The notes under the pieces were generated by a model. It ran no database searches. It saw nothing but the letters and a program-made list of their open reading frames with translations, and had not been told where the DNA came from. A stretch of DNA of 64,000 nucleotides. Origin: Rhododendron vialii (Eukaryota > Streptophyta > Magnoliopsida > Ericales > Ericaceae). Positions 45,958 through 56,590 of the stretch are shown here, piece by piece. The position numbers and the translations under genes were made by a program. The stretch lies in NCBI RefSeq assembly GCF_030253575.1, contig NC_080560.1, positions 11,942,001-12,006,000 on the forward strand. The letters run 5' to 3'. Within the stretch, counting starts at the first letter, position 1, and the number at the start of each line of letters is the position of its first letter.

Positions 45958-48900
45958 AGCGCACGCACACACAAATTTAGGGCTTGAACCAAGTTGTAAT
46001 TCATATTGGGAAGCAAAACTTGAAAAGTGTAAGCCAAATACAGATGATTCATGTGAATCCATATAGAATAATTTTGTTGCTTTGTAGTCCTTCACTATCT
46101 ACTCTTTTTTTGACACGCCTTCACTATCTACTCATTCTTCACTTAGTCACTCTTTATAGAGAAATCGAGCTTAGATGAAAACCCGAGGAAACAGTTGAAA
46201 TAGGAGGGGCTATGCTATTAAAAAAATGAAAAAAGAGTCCATGGAGATGTTAAGGATGGTTTATGTTGGAAGAAAAAGAGGTAGTGCAGTTCTGACACAT
46301 CCTCTTTCTTCCACGAGAGAGTTTCCTTGGCAGAGCATTTGAAAGGTGAGGGCCCCTTCTAACATAGCTATCAATATTTGCATGGATGGCACTCATGGCC
46401 AGAATTTGAAGATTGATAACCTCGTTGGTAGAAGAAACTTTATGGTCAAGACGTGTTGCATGTGCAAAGACAATGAGGAAACAGTGCCACACCATCCGTA
46501 GGGGAATTTTGGAAATTGATGTATGCTCTATTTGGGAGTCATTGGATGTGTGATAGTCATGCAGCCGGGGTGTTGGGGCGTATAAGGGATGAGGAGAGAA
46601 AGGCTTCGTTGCTTGAGCATTGTGTCGCATGTGATTTGATTTGGTTGGAGAGGAATAGAAGATATTTTCATGGTATGGACAAGCCAGCTTCCCATAATAT
46701 TAGCACTTTGTACACTTGGGTCTTGGGTTTAGTACTTTAGTGGTGCCTAGCTTACACTCTATTCAAGATTTTCAAGATTTTCAGGATCCCTTCTAACTAA
46801 GAACAATAGGCTTTTCATGCATTATGTCTTTCTAGGTTTCCCTCTTCCGTAAATAGGTGGCATACCCTCCCTGATTATATTTTGCATTACTCATCAAAAA
46901 AGTAAAAGAGGAGATGCATATAGCTTCCATAGTTTGAACAGAGATAACTATACAATCATAGGAAAAGAAACCAACACTGATGTAGAGGATTAAAGCAACA
47001 CATGAATACTTGAGCAAAGCAAGAGAAACATACTTAGCAATGAAGCTTGAGTGATGATCAGAGGATCAAACTGTTCCACTCCTTCATTCTTTATCAACTT
47101 AATAGCATTTAAAACTGCACTAATAGGCAAAACTGCCATATCAGTAAGCGCCAATATACTACCCTGCATCACTTTAGTGTCCTGCAAAAGAAAATGAGAA
47201 AAGAGATTCATATGGCATGTTCTTCCACAATGTATTACATTTAACTACTTAATGCAGCAATAGTTCTCAAAACCTCCATCTCCAAAGTTTGCTTACACTA
47301 AGTTTGGAGCTTGTGCGAAGAAAGGGAAGTGTGATGAGGGTGTAAGAGCATCCACAATGGCCTAACCGAAGTGGATAATCGAAACATGCTACGTTAGCTT
47401 TTGATTATCCAGTTAGATGTTGCTAAAGTTAAAAATGTCCTGGCCCATATTGGTCATAATTAAAAACAATTGACCCACTGCGTCTATTTAGACATTCCAT
47501 GGTTAATTTCACACCTATTTCGTCCCTCCAATTCTTCCCACTCTCTTCCTGGTCATTTTTTAGTCCAGTAATATCATTCCCTACAATTCTCTCTTCTCAC
47601 CCTTCAATGGAATCCCACCTCTCTCAAATTATGGAATCACAAACACAAGGCCAAAATGGAAATAAAAAATCAAAAGAAAACAAAGAAATCAATTACTCAC
47701 AAGATGAAGATGAAACGCTAATGAAAGCTTGGCTACATATTTCTGGAGATGCGGTGGTCAGAAGGGATCAAAAGTGCAAAATTATGGATGCGAGTTCTAC
47801 AAAGTTTCCATCAATTTCTGGGCATAATTACGGAGAGAAATGCTCAAGGCCTGCAAAATAGGTGGCTAACTATTTCACATGATGTCTCCAAGTTTTGTGG
47901 GTATTACAACAAGATCGGACAATTGAATCCTAGCGGATGGAATGATCGAATGATATTTGATCAAACGCCAAAAACTAATATCATTTGATCATTCCATCCA
48001 TAGTTGTCAAATCGTGAATCAAATCGAGAATCGAAATGGTCATTTTTCGAATCGTGAATCGAATCGAATCGTGAATCGCTCTGATTCAGTCATGACTTCT
48101 ATAATGCATAGAAACCTATGCTTATTGATTAGGGTAACAACAATATATACTACAAATAAAAGATTTAGACCTAAATCAATAAATACTTTCTTCTAAATGA
48201 TGATTTGATAATAACGTGGAATATTAGGTAAGTTGCTTCTATTGCTACTACCAAGAGATGATGATTCGTAAAGCCTACTTATGGTTCTTTTTGTACGAAA
48301 GAGTTATAAGTACAAAACAAACCCTTAGAAGGCCTATTCCATTTATCTTCCTCATTTTCGATTCACTCTTGTAATAAATCTCTTTTTCTTATTATCAATC
48401 CATATAACATAGACAATAGATGATATATAACAATACTAGACCTTAAAAAAATATTTGAACCCTTTTCAAACAAAAAAAGAAGCAAAACAAGAGAAAAATG
48501 AATTTCGGAAATTTTAAGTGAATCGAACGATTCACTGATTCACTTACGATTCTCAGTTATTTCCGATTCGGCAGCCTATTCGTATCGATTACCCACCGAA
48601 TCGTATCGAATCGTACGATATGAATCGTAAATCACCGATTCACTTACGATTCTCAGCTATTTCCGATTCGGCAGCCTATTCGTATCGATTACCCACCGAA
48701 TCGTATCGAATCGTACGATACGAATCGTGAATCGTACGATTCTGACAACTATGATTCCATCCGCTAGGATTCAATCGTCCGATCTTGTTGTAATACGCAC
48801 AAAACTTGAAGACATCATGTGAAATAGTTAGCCACCTATTTTGCAAGCCTTGAGCATTTCTCGCTGTGATTCTGCCCAGAAATTGATGGAAACTTTGTAG

Positions 48901-51167
48901 AACTCACTTCCGTAACTTTGTAAACTTTTGATCCCTTCCGACCACTGCATCTCTGGAAATATGTAACCAAGCTTTTACAAGTGCTCATCTTCATCTTGTA
49001 AGTAATTGGTTTTCCTCGTTTTCTTTTGATTCTTTGTTTCCATTTGGCTTTGGTTTGTGTTTGTGATTCCATAATTTGGGAGGATTGAGAGAAGTGGGAT
49101 TCAATTGAAGGACGAGAGAAGAAAGAATTGGAGGGAATGATATTACTAAACCAAAAAATGGCCAGGAGAGCTAGAAGAATTGGAGGGGACGAAATAGAGG
49201 AAAAAGAATAGGAGGGATGAAATACACGGGAAATTAACGGTGGAATGTCAAAATAGACACAGCTGGCAGTGGGTCCATTTCTTTTTATTATGGACAAAAA
49301 ATGACTTATGTGGGACTTGACATTGCTAACTTTAGCAACCTCTCAATGAATAATCAAAAGCCAATGTGGATAGTTTTGACTATCTATTTTTGGTTAGGCC
49401 AACTTGGATGCTCTCATACCATTTTACTATTTTCTCTTTCTCATTCTTCTCAAACTAAACAATGAATCTTCCCTTCCTTTACACATGCTCCATACATATT
49501 AATTTTTGATGCAATTAAAATGTGAGTTAGTTTTTTTGAAGCTGACTCACATTAATTTCCTAAACTACCCCTAACTGCCTAACAAAACAAAACAAAACTG
49601 CCGAGAAGAAAAACAAATTGCCTAACCTAATTTTGTTCTCCCCTCTTCTACATTCACATCTCACATTTCATTAGAGATTAATCTTAATTGAAGATTTTCC
49701 TTTTTCTCTCTTTTGCATAATACATTTGCACATGCATTGCATGGCACATGCACGTCTAGTATATTATACAAGACAAATACTAGAGAGGAAAGTTAAGAAA
49801 AGGAAATATTAGTGAAAATGATAAACAAATGTGGGAAACCCAAAATCTTTATGGGGCATTTAAATAGGAGTCCTAGGCTCTATGTACTCTTTAATATTCT
49901 CGTTCTTGACCCAGATTATCTTTTAATCCTCCTCTTTTTTAAAACCCAAGAGTACCCTTTCTCTCTCACAATCTTTCAACTATCTCTCTCTTAATCTTCT
50001 CTTCAATCATCTCCCTAAAATCTGCAATCAAATTTTACTAAAACAAGCACAAAAGTCTGAAAAATAAGCCTATCAAATACTATCATTTTGATGCTAAAAT
50101 AATGATATATGTACATTACTTACCAAAACTGAGGAAGATTATAAAAATCTAGATTGTGCAAGAATAAATATGATTATAAAACAAAGGAAGATTATAAAAA
50201 TTAAGATAACATGCCTTAAACAAGAATAATGATAAAAAATATCATAATAATTGAATTGATCAAAATACATTTACAACCGCTAGTCCAAAATACAAGTTCC
50301 CAAGCTCTTTAGGAATTATGATAAATTTTCCAGTAGTAAAATCATAATAACCGAATCTACCATAAGGGAATCTGCTAGTTCAAAACATAAGTGACCGATT
50401 TTTGGGAATTATAACAAATTCATCATAATAACTAAATCAAATTTATCATAATAACTAAATCTACCCTAAGAAATCTTGCAACAAATAAACTTGCCATAGC
50501 TTCTACAGTATTCATAACAAATTTATCACACTTTCTGAAACGAAATTGACCACACAATTACTGGGAAAAACAAAAATACAACAATTACAACCTATGTGAC
50601 AAGGACTGGACCCGTTTTCCCAGAGCGAAGATCAAGATCAAACCGGAAAAAAACACTAAGAACCAAGGTGTGAACTTGGCTAAAGGAGGACAGATCCAAA
50701 GCACAACTTCAGTTGAAGCACAAACTTTATTTTCCAAAACAATGGAATACAAACCCGTGGTATCCATCTTAACAGCCATGAAAACCTCTTTCTCATTCTT
50801 TCCATTGGGAGCATGAATAATCCCTCAAGTAAGAGCCTCATGCCAATATGTGTGTTTGGGACAAGAGCAAACTGATTTTTTCTCTTTTCACTAATAGGTT
50901 TGCTATGTTTCCAAAAAAATAGGGCTCTTAATTAGGAGGATTCCACCGAAGGTAACAATGACGTTCGAATAATGAATGAACTCCTATTTATAATTGGAAA
51001 TTAGATTTTTCAAATTTAAGAAAAGGAATTCGCGAATTCTGACAGATCAAGGTGGAAATACGCATGCTAATTACCAAAAGTGTTGCAAACACATAAAAAA
51101 CAAAAAAAACGAATTGACAATTCCAGGGAAGAGAGAGAGAGAGAAGCAAATGAGAAAATTGTACCAT
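40792..51167 (-). CDS. DRE2: Anamorsin homologue DRE2, cytosolic Fe-S cluster assembly, 272 aa
   Basis: Eight exons on the minus strand: 51167-51165 (coding part), 47181-47034, 43348-43188, 43110-43018, 42500-42338, 42211-42075, 41016-40942, 40830-40792. All are GT-AG and in phase; total 819 nt. The length equals that recalled for Arabidopsis DRE2. The N-terminal half is the methyltransferase-like domain ([34 protein letters not shown]). A linker with [13 protein letters not shown] and [20 protein letters not shown] leads to the CIAPIN1 domain: motif A CX8CX2CXC (ending CKNCTCGR) and motif B CX2C-X7-CX2C ([15 protein letters not shown]), then [17 protein letters not shown]2 passes electrons from TAH18/ATR3 to early cytosolic Fe-S assembly. 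The ATG is the last codon of exon 1, and motif B is split between exons 6 and 7. Intron 1 is 4.0 kb, intron 2 3.7 kb. Confidence 0.95.
41227..41844. mobile_element. Non-autonomous hAT element in DRE2 intron 6
   Basis: TIR TAGGGCTGTAAATGAAC at the left, and its complement GTTCGTTTACAGCCCTA at the right. An exact 8-bp target duplication, CCCTTTAT, lies at 41219-41226 and 41845-41852, the hAT signature. The interior is a degenerate array of GAGCCGAACTCGAGC-like units in both orientations and has no transposase. Confidence 0.93.
43756..44375 (-). mobile_element. LINE-derived retroposon in DRE2 intron 2
   Basis: Plus-strand poly(T) at 43761-43771 with adjoining CGGCAAAAGAATGATTTTATTAGGGAAAGG marks the 3' end of a minus-strand copy. 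It shares the terminal ACTTTTGGTTGGAA and CTAATAAAAT blocks with the element at 62096-62431, so the two belong to one family. No RT remains. The right boundary is approximate because no target duplication was found. Confidence 0.6.
45896..45957. repeat. Compound (CT)n(AC)n microsatellite
   Basis: CT run to 45940, directly followed by an AC run to 45957. Just left is an imperfect duplication of about 36-bp period containing CAACAGAGCACCAACCATGAA. Confidence 0.95.
46250..46900 (+). mobile_element. LINE 3' fragment in DRE2 intron 2
   Basis: Broken plus-strand frames resemble the zf-RVT tail of plant LINEs: a segment after FPWQSI, then [15 protein letters not shown], and finally [13 protein letters not shown]. 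Several stops and shifts interrupt it. The copy appears to end near 46890 at ACTCATCAAAAAA, a typical LINE 3' terminus. Its 5' boundary is unclear. Confidence 0.6.
47610..47940 (+). pseudogene. Harbinger ORF1-like Myb/trihelix fragment, left arm
   Basis: Reads [20 protein letters not shown], then [19 protein letters not shown], and after a frameshift near 47815 [22 protein letters not shown]. This pattern (an acidic/Trp start helix followed by LQ.RW..I..DV.KFCG) is the Myb-like protein of PIF/Harbinger transposons, also seen in plant host proteins derived from it. The shift and the lack of a C-terminus make it non-functional. Confidence 0.72.
47999..48753. mobile_element. Non-autonomous hAT element in the loop of the foldback element
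   Basis: TIR CATAGTTGTCA / TGACAACTATG, flanked by an exact 8-bp duplication ATTCCATC at 47991-47998 and 48754-48761. The interior is built from GAATCGTACGATTC-like units and contains a 100-bp tandem duplication (CACTTACGATTCTCAG at 48541 and 48641). No transposase. It inserted after the foldback structure formed, since the arms meet when it is removed. Confidence 0.92.
48836..49110 (-). pseudogene. Harbinger ORF1-like Myb/trihelix fragment, right arm
   Basis: Mirror copy of the left-arm fragment: minus strand [12 protein letters not shown]..., then a shifted region, then [22 protein letters not shown], which nearly matches [22 protein letters not shown] in the left arm. It carries its own independent shifts, so the arms have diverged since the duplication. 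Confidence 0.7.
50585..50779 (-). CDS. Unrecognised small ORF with one membrane helix, inside DRE2 intron 1
   Basis: 64 codons on the same strand as DRE2, open a further 15 codons upstream ([12 protein letters not shown]...), preceded by a stop. Contains [14 protein letters not shown], then the hydrophobic stretch [20 protein letters not shown]. It could be the last exon of a type I membrane protein or a gene fragment left by a transposon. No matching upstream exon was found, and DRE2 splicing passes over it. Confidence 0.25.
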   Translation of the reverse strand: MAVKMDTTGLYSIVLENKVCASTEVVLWICPPLAKFTPWFLVFFSGLILIFALGKRVQSLSHRL

Positions 51168-51257
51168 GTCGTAAGAGGGCCGGCGTTCGGTGACGATCAA
51201 ACGAAACCCTAATACACCGCACAACGGCTGGAAAGGCTGTAACTTCGACGCCGATTG

Positions 51258-51289
<32 letters not shown>

Positions 51290-51300
51290 AGATTGTTGTT
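51168..51300 (-). promoter_or_regulatory. Probable DRE2 5' UTR with CT microsatellite
   Basis: Minus-strand sequence just upstream of the DRE2 ATG includes GTGTATTAGGGTTTCG, a motif common in leaders of plant housekeeping genes, and a (GA)14-like run at 51262-51289 that reads GA on the coding strand. Extent of the transcript is inferred. Confidence 0.45.
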
Positions 51301-52095
51301 TTGATGGCGGCGAGCTAGACGAAACCCGCGGGCTTTGAATACTTTAAACGCGGTGGTGGGAGGATTGGGTGTGATGGCGGTGCATCAATGTGCGAACGAA
51401 AAGTCCAAGCGGTGACCTGAACGAATACTTGTTGCACGTGTTTTGGTTTCGGTTTGGGTTGGTGCACACGTCGAATTCTCGTTTTGTTAATGCCAAAAAT
51501 GTTGTGCAAAAAAAAAAATCGTAATGCAACGATACTTTTGGTATTAACAAAATAATTTTGACATTGTTACTTCCCTTTGATTTTGGTTTACGTTTTTATG
51601 TGATGAAAGCACTAGAAACAAGGAAGACTATTATTTAAAAAACGTGAGGCGACGAGGCAATTTAGGTTTTTGCGAGCTTTAGAAGTGCGAGGGTTTTGGT
51701 CCCTTCGAGACTATCTCTCAATGCAGAACCTCTCATGTTGTAATTTTACAGGGTTTTTTATGATCTTAATAATATAAAAACCTTTTTTGTCAATAAAAAA
51801 ACGAAAAAGGAAGCCTATGGGATGATGTTTGGTAGCTAAATTGTGTTATGTAAATTTCCTTTATGATGTTAAACAATTACTAACTATCTAGGTTTAAGTT
51901 AGGATCAAGAAATATCATGATTATCATAATACGAACAATAAGCGGAAATTATAATCAAGAACGTCGTATTTGGATCAACAGAAGTTGAGCAATCCAAGAT
52001 TTTATTGAAGCAACCATTGATTTTACAAAGAGGATTTTGCCTTCGGTGGAAGACGTGTTACTATCCCTTACCTGCTAACCACACATATATCTGTA
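51301..52095. other. DRE2 upstream spacer
   Basis: AT-rich sequence with no supported gene. It should include the DRE2 core promoter near its left side. Confidence 0.4.
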
Positions 52096-52437
52096 CATAG
52101 ATTGTGCACAAATTTTATTGTGGGATCCACCACAGGTTCCACACAAATGTTCCGAGCCGTCCATTAAATGTAAAATATTTTTTCAAGAGTCTCTATAAAA
52201 AAATTAGCTCAATCTATTACCTATAAGTGCTCGATCCAATTATCTAAATTTTCATTCAAATTTTCGGGTAATGAAAAGTTAGATAATTTGATCAAGCACC
52301 TAGGTATTGGATTGAGCTGATTTCTCACGAGGACTCTTGAAAAAATGTTTTACATTTAATGAATGGTTCGGATCATTTGTGTGGAATCCGTGGTGGGCCC
52401 CATAACAAAAGTTGTGTACAGATTGTCTGTGTCGACA
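52096..52437. mobile_element. Palindromic MITE
   Basis: The left arm (GTGCACAAATTTTATTGTGGGATCC, CCACACAAATG, CATTAAATGTAAAATATTTTTTCAAGAG) pairs with the right arm (CTCTTGAAAAAATGTTTTACATTTAATG, CATTTGTGTGG, AACAAAAGTTGTGTAC). Organisation resembles the two palindromes in WAK intron 3 (a GAACCGTTCA-type core and ACTCTTGAAA/ACTCTTAAAA segments), so it is probably a related family. Confidence 0.75.
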
Positions 52438-52884
52438 GATTTATCGTACTTTCTTTCTCTCAATATATTATATCACATACTAAGAAATTAGCTGATGCCC
52501 ATGTCTAAAAGCACGTTGGAATATATCATAGTCTCAATTTAAATAAATTATTAATCACAAAATAATTTTAAAAACAAAACAGTTTTCCAAAACTTTTTGT
52601 ATAAAAACTGTTTTTTTAAAACAGTTTAAAAAATATTTTTTGGAAAAAATCAATTTTTTAGTTTTTTTTTTTAAAAAACATTGTTGGGGGAGAGAGTAAA
52701 TTTTTGTGTAATGATTGGTATATTTGATTGACTATACGTGAGGTTCATTAAATTTGGTTATTGGCAAAAAATTACTAATTTTGGTTATCCAAAGTCTAAA
52801 ATTTGATTAATTCTAAAGAAGTTGTTAAATTTGATTATATTATTGCCAGCCATATTTTATATCAATATTGTTAAGTGAGAGTTG

Positions 52885-53985
52885 ATAATGCCAAAACCTC
52901 TTTTATTTCTGCCAAAACCATATGTGTTCCTTCCAAAACTCAATATTTGTCTTTCATTGCATGACTTAATTGTCTTTTAGTACACCACTTGATTTACGAA
53001 AATGCCCCTTAAAATCCCTTAAGAGTATTTTAACATTCTTTTGGCATTCCATCGTCAGAGCATTCTTCTTCTTTTTTCGAAAATACCAGAGCTTCAACTT
53101 CAGCTACACTGCACCCCTTTTTTTTTCTTTCGAGAATACCAGAACTCTATTTTACTATGACTTCTCTTTTTTATTTTCACGTAGTAATAAAAGGCTTCAC
53201 TTCCAAGTCCGTTCAAGATATGCGTAATGGAGTAGTTTTTGTGTGGAGACTAAAGTAGACAATCTAAACCAAGTTTATTATTTTTTTGTCCTAATTTTGA
53301 TACTCTGTTTCATCACTTTTCTTTTTTAATTTTCAAGTAGTGGTGAGGAAGGTGTTTCTTTTAAGCGATATGCATAATGGAGTTTTTGTACGAAGAGAGC
53401 GTAATCATTTGTTAATCGCAGATTTGAACTTTTTGGAATTAATGTTTAATTCTTGACGATGAAGTGAACATGGCTCTTCTAAAATTAACTAGTGTTTGTT
53501 AGACTTATCTTTTTTCAATTTGGGTGAACTTGCTTGCCTTTGCTTGGTCTGTAATACAGTATTTAAACTTGGAGAATATGGTTGTAAGCAGGAGGATTTT
53601 TTTTTGATTGGCAAAGAAAACATTTTATCGGAGAAAGGGGAGGAGAATCTATCAAAAAGTTGAAGACATGAGTTGCTTTGCTTTGAACTCATATGGGTTG
53701 TTTTCATTTGGGATCATAATTTTGCTTGTAATCATGGAACTAAAATTAGTTGCATGCGGCCTCCCCCTCTCTCAATTTGAAACTCTGGTATTCTCGGAAA
53801 AATAATAATAATTTGAAGCCCCGGTGGTGGAATGCAAAAGAATGTTAAAATACTCTCAAGGGATTTCATGGGCATTTTCGTAAAGCAAAAACATTGAGTG
53901 GAGGGTAATTAAGTCATACCATGAAAGATGAACATTGAGTTTTGGCAGGAACAAAAAGGGTGGCATTATCAATTTCCTATTATTA
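52885..53985. mobile_element. 1.1-kb foldback element with about 170-bp arms
   Basis: The left arm (GATAATGCC, CATGACTTAATT, TTTACGAAAATGCCC, GAGTATTTTAACATTCTTTTG-like sequence) is repeated in inverted orientation at 53820-53985. The loop between carries two CGAGAATACCAGA/CGAAAATACCAGA copies and no domain. No clear target duplication, so the superfamily is open; MULE-type is possible. Confidence 0.7.
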
Positions 53986-54869
53986 ACTTTAGAAACCTAT
54001 TATTTTTTATTATGTCACTAGTGCTTGTCCGTGCCTACGGCACTACGCACTCCGGTTGGAATTGTTCGTGCCTACGGTACTTGCTAGCTAATGGCTCAAA
54101 CATTAGTGTGTAATATGTGATTCTCTTCTTAGTGACACGAAAATTTAAAAGTGACAACATATGCAGAAATTAATTCAATCTCAATCTAAAGAATTTATTC
54201 AGCCCTTGCATTGTTGAATACTCCACAATCAATCTCAATAATTTTTGTATCATTCAGTCAAAAATAAATAAACTAAGTCGAACTCATGTGTGCTAAAATT
54301 TGATTGCAATATAGGATGCAAAATCACATGTCTTAAGCCATCTAACATACTGTAACTTCTTTCTTAAGATAGGAAACCTATGTAAATCAATATGGTGTAC
54401 TTTAAGGAAATGAGAAACTGAAGTTTGTATTCTTTGTAATTTAATCCCAATAATTTACCCATCTTTACCATAAAAATCAGATGTTTCCTTCATTTTGAAA
54501 AAAAAAAAAAAAAGGTTTTCCTTTATCTTCACCATTCGTGCCTCAATCAATAGGCTCAGTATTGTTGTTTTCCATTATTGAATAGTTAGCCCTAGGATTT
54601 TAAGCCCCAGGATTACACACTATTTACAAAATATGTCATTGGCTTGTATATGAAGGGTAGAAAAATCTGAACTGTTGGATTTGTTTGTATGAGTAGATAA
54701 AATGAGAAATCTGAACCGTTAGAAAGAAAATATTCTTTAGAAATATTCCCAAAGACCCTCCAGTTTTATAAGATAGATTGTGGATACTCTAAAACTAAGA
54801 TATTCTCAAAGCGTCTACAAATTTAAATTTTTGGCTGCAAATAGGGTATGAGTGACGTAATAGCCACCG

Positions 54870-55005
54870 CACATATTCGGGCCGTTCAAAAATGCAACCG
54901 ACGGTTCAAATTGAAACACATTTTTTCTTTTTCTTTTTTATTCTTTTTTTTTTAAATTCGTTCGATACTTTCAATCTAAACCGTCGATTGCATTTTTTTA
55001 CGAAT
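54870..55005. repeat. Short palindromic repeat
   Basis: AAAAATGCAACCGACGGTTCAAATTGAAA pairs with TTTCAATCTAAACCGTCGATTGCATTTTTT around a T-rich loop. It resembles a MITE of the GGTTCAAATTG type. Confidence 0.55.
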
Positions 55006-55212
55006 ATGCTCTTGACAAACAACCTGTTGGAAATTGGAGGGTAAAACTATAAGCGAAATTTGCTCCGAAACCAAATCCCAAATGGAAAGGATATCTTTAG
55101 GCAATCTAAATTATGCCCAATTCGATACAATTCGGATGCTAGCTAGGTGTATAAAAATAAATTACCCCTTGCATCGCTTCGTACTCATCATCGATCAGTT
55201 GGTGTTCAACAA

Positions 55213-56590
55213 TGCCAAACTCTTGTCGTTCCAGGAAAAGAAGAAGGCCGGCATCATCGATCAGACTGGTCGGGTCTTCACAGCGATCTTCTGGGCTCAA
55301 TCCTAGATCGCCTGTCTTTCGTCCACATCGTTTGTTTTGGGGCGGTCTGTCCTTCGTGGCTATCGGTTGCTAAATCGCACACTTCATCCACGCCGCCAAT
55401 GCTCATGCTTCCCGATGACCTAGAAGAAGAAGAACGCTACACCCTGAGCAGTTGGTCGGAGCACGATTACGGGAGCACTCGCTTCTACAGTCTCAGTGAT
55501 GAAGAACGCTACACCCTGAGCAGCAACCAGTGGAAGCTGGGCAAGACTCGCTGCGTTGGATCTTCTCACGGCTGGCTGATCCTTTCAGAGGATCAACCTT
55601 TACATATACAATCCCTTTCGCCGAGTATCGATTCAGCTTCCTTCTATACGTAGCTTCCCGGCTGTTACAAGCAATGTTCGCAAAGATATCTATTCACACA
55701 CTGACGACGATGACGTTTTGCAAGTTGAATACCTGTTGTTACACACCTTGTTTCCGCAGGGTGGATGGATACGTGTGAAATCCCTTAAAACTATCTTGAT
55801 CAATAAAGCTGTGTTATCATCGGATCTGTGTCGCAACAAGAGCTGCTGCACATTCGTAGCTGTTGTGTACGATCAATCGCGTCTTGTCCTTTTTAGGATT
55901 GGAGACAGTAAATGGACAGACCTCCAAGCCGCGAATAAATTCAGCTTCTTCTACATGGACGTTATATGGTGCCAAGACCATTTATGTGCTTTATCTCGTA
56001 AGGCCTCGGTTGAAATTTGGGATTTTAGCAGCAGCGCATCGTCAGTTCCCGTGAAGAAGATGGAAATCGAACCTACTTTCTTTGAGACCGAGGTTGAGTT
56101 AAAAGAGCTTTCCAGGGATCTACACACCAATCAGAGTTACATTGTTGAAGCAATGGGAGAGATTTTGCTTGTTGTCAGGTATATCGGACAATTTGTTCGC
56201 AAGGAGGATCGCGTACCTGTCCCCAAGAAAGATCGTTCCCTATATGGCTGCACATACATGACGTTGAAATTCCGGGTATTTAAGCTGGATTTTGCTCGGA
56301 CGGTGTGGGAGGAGATAGAGTCCTTGGGTGATCGCGCGTTGTTTTTGGGTGGAAATCACTCTTTGTCGCTCTCTACTGCTGGTCATGGCTCTCCAAGTTG
56401 TCGCCAAAACTCAATCTATTTCACCGATGCTAATTGGTCTGAGATGGATTCATCTCGCTGGGGCTGGGCTGGTGGTCATGATATGGGAGTCTTCAACATG
56501 GAGGATAAAAGTATCAAACAGGTGTACAAAACCAAATCTTCGGTTATTCAACCACCCCCATTTTGGGTTGTTCCGGCCAGTCCACGGTAG
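55213..56590 (+). pseudogene. F-box/DUF295 (KIB-like propeller) gene with two frameshifts
   Basis: Single-exon structure. Start candidate ATG at 55213 (MPNSCRSRKRRRPASS). The frame shifts near 55260 into the F-box (SDWSGLHSDLLGSILDRLSF, then CPSWLSVAKSH) and again near 55600 into the long C-terminal frame to 56590 (PFRRVSIQLPSI, LLLHTLFPQGGW, and the terminal DUF295 signature NSIYFTDANW, DMGVFNMEDKSIK, PPPFWVVP). A 72-bp in-frame tandem duplication adds 24 codons (EERYTLSS repeated at 55429 and 55501). Each shift can be explained by one or two bases, so an assembly error cannot be excluded. Otherwise this is a recently inactivated SCF adaptor. The long intact C-terminal frame argues for recent loss. 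Confidence 0.85.

Larger units (their letters stand above)
47345..49413. mobile_element. Foldback PIF/Harbinger-derived element in DRE2 intron 1
   Basis: Both ends carry GAGCATCC followed by CACAATGGCCTAACC- or AAGTTGGCCTAACC-like sequence in inverted orientation. The arms of roughly 600-650 bp (47345-47942 and 48762-49413) match over most of their length in inverted orientation, including TGGCTTTTGATTAT, the gene-like segment and the block GATTGAATCCTAGCGGATGGAAT. Flanking trinucleotides are TAA and TCA, compatible with a decayed TWA target. Each arm carries the same part of a Myb/trihelix-like ORF1 characteristic of PIF/Harbinger elements, one reading outward from each end towards the loop. 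The original loop was only about 48 bp before the hAT insertion. Confidence 0.85.
47182..51164 (-). other. DRE2 intron 1 (3,983 bp)
   Basis: Donor ATG/GTACAA at 51164 and acceptor TTTTGCAG at 47182. Splicing joins the ATG directly to GAC-ACT-AAA, giving [15 protein letters not shown], matching the N-terminus known for dicot DRE2 proteins. The intron contains the foldback Harbinger-like element, its nested hAT element and a short open frame at 50585-50779. First introns of this size next to the start codon often carry regulatory sequence, but none can be named here. Confidence 0.85.

Noticed and set aside
45836-46066. Open frames through the CT/AC microsatellite in both directions
   Set aside because: Produced by dinucleotide repeats; no conserved sequence outside the repeat.
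46990-47211. Short protein starting with [10 protein letters not shown] as a separate gene
   Set aside because: Its first residues come from intron sequence before the acceptor; the rest is DRE2 exon 2.
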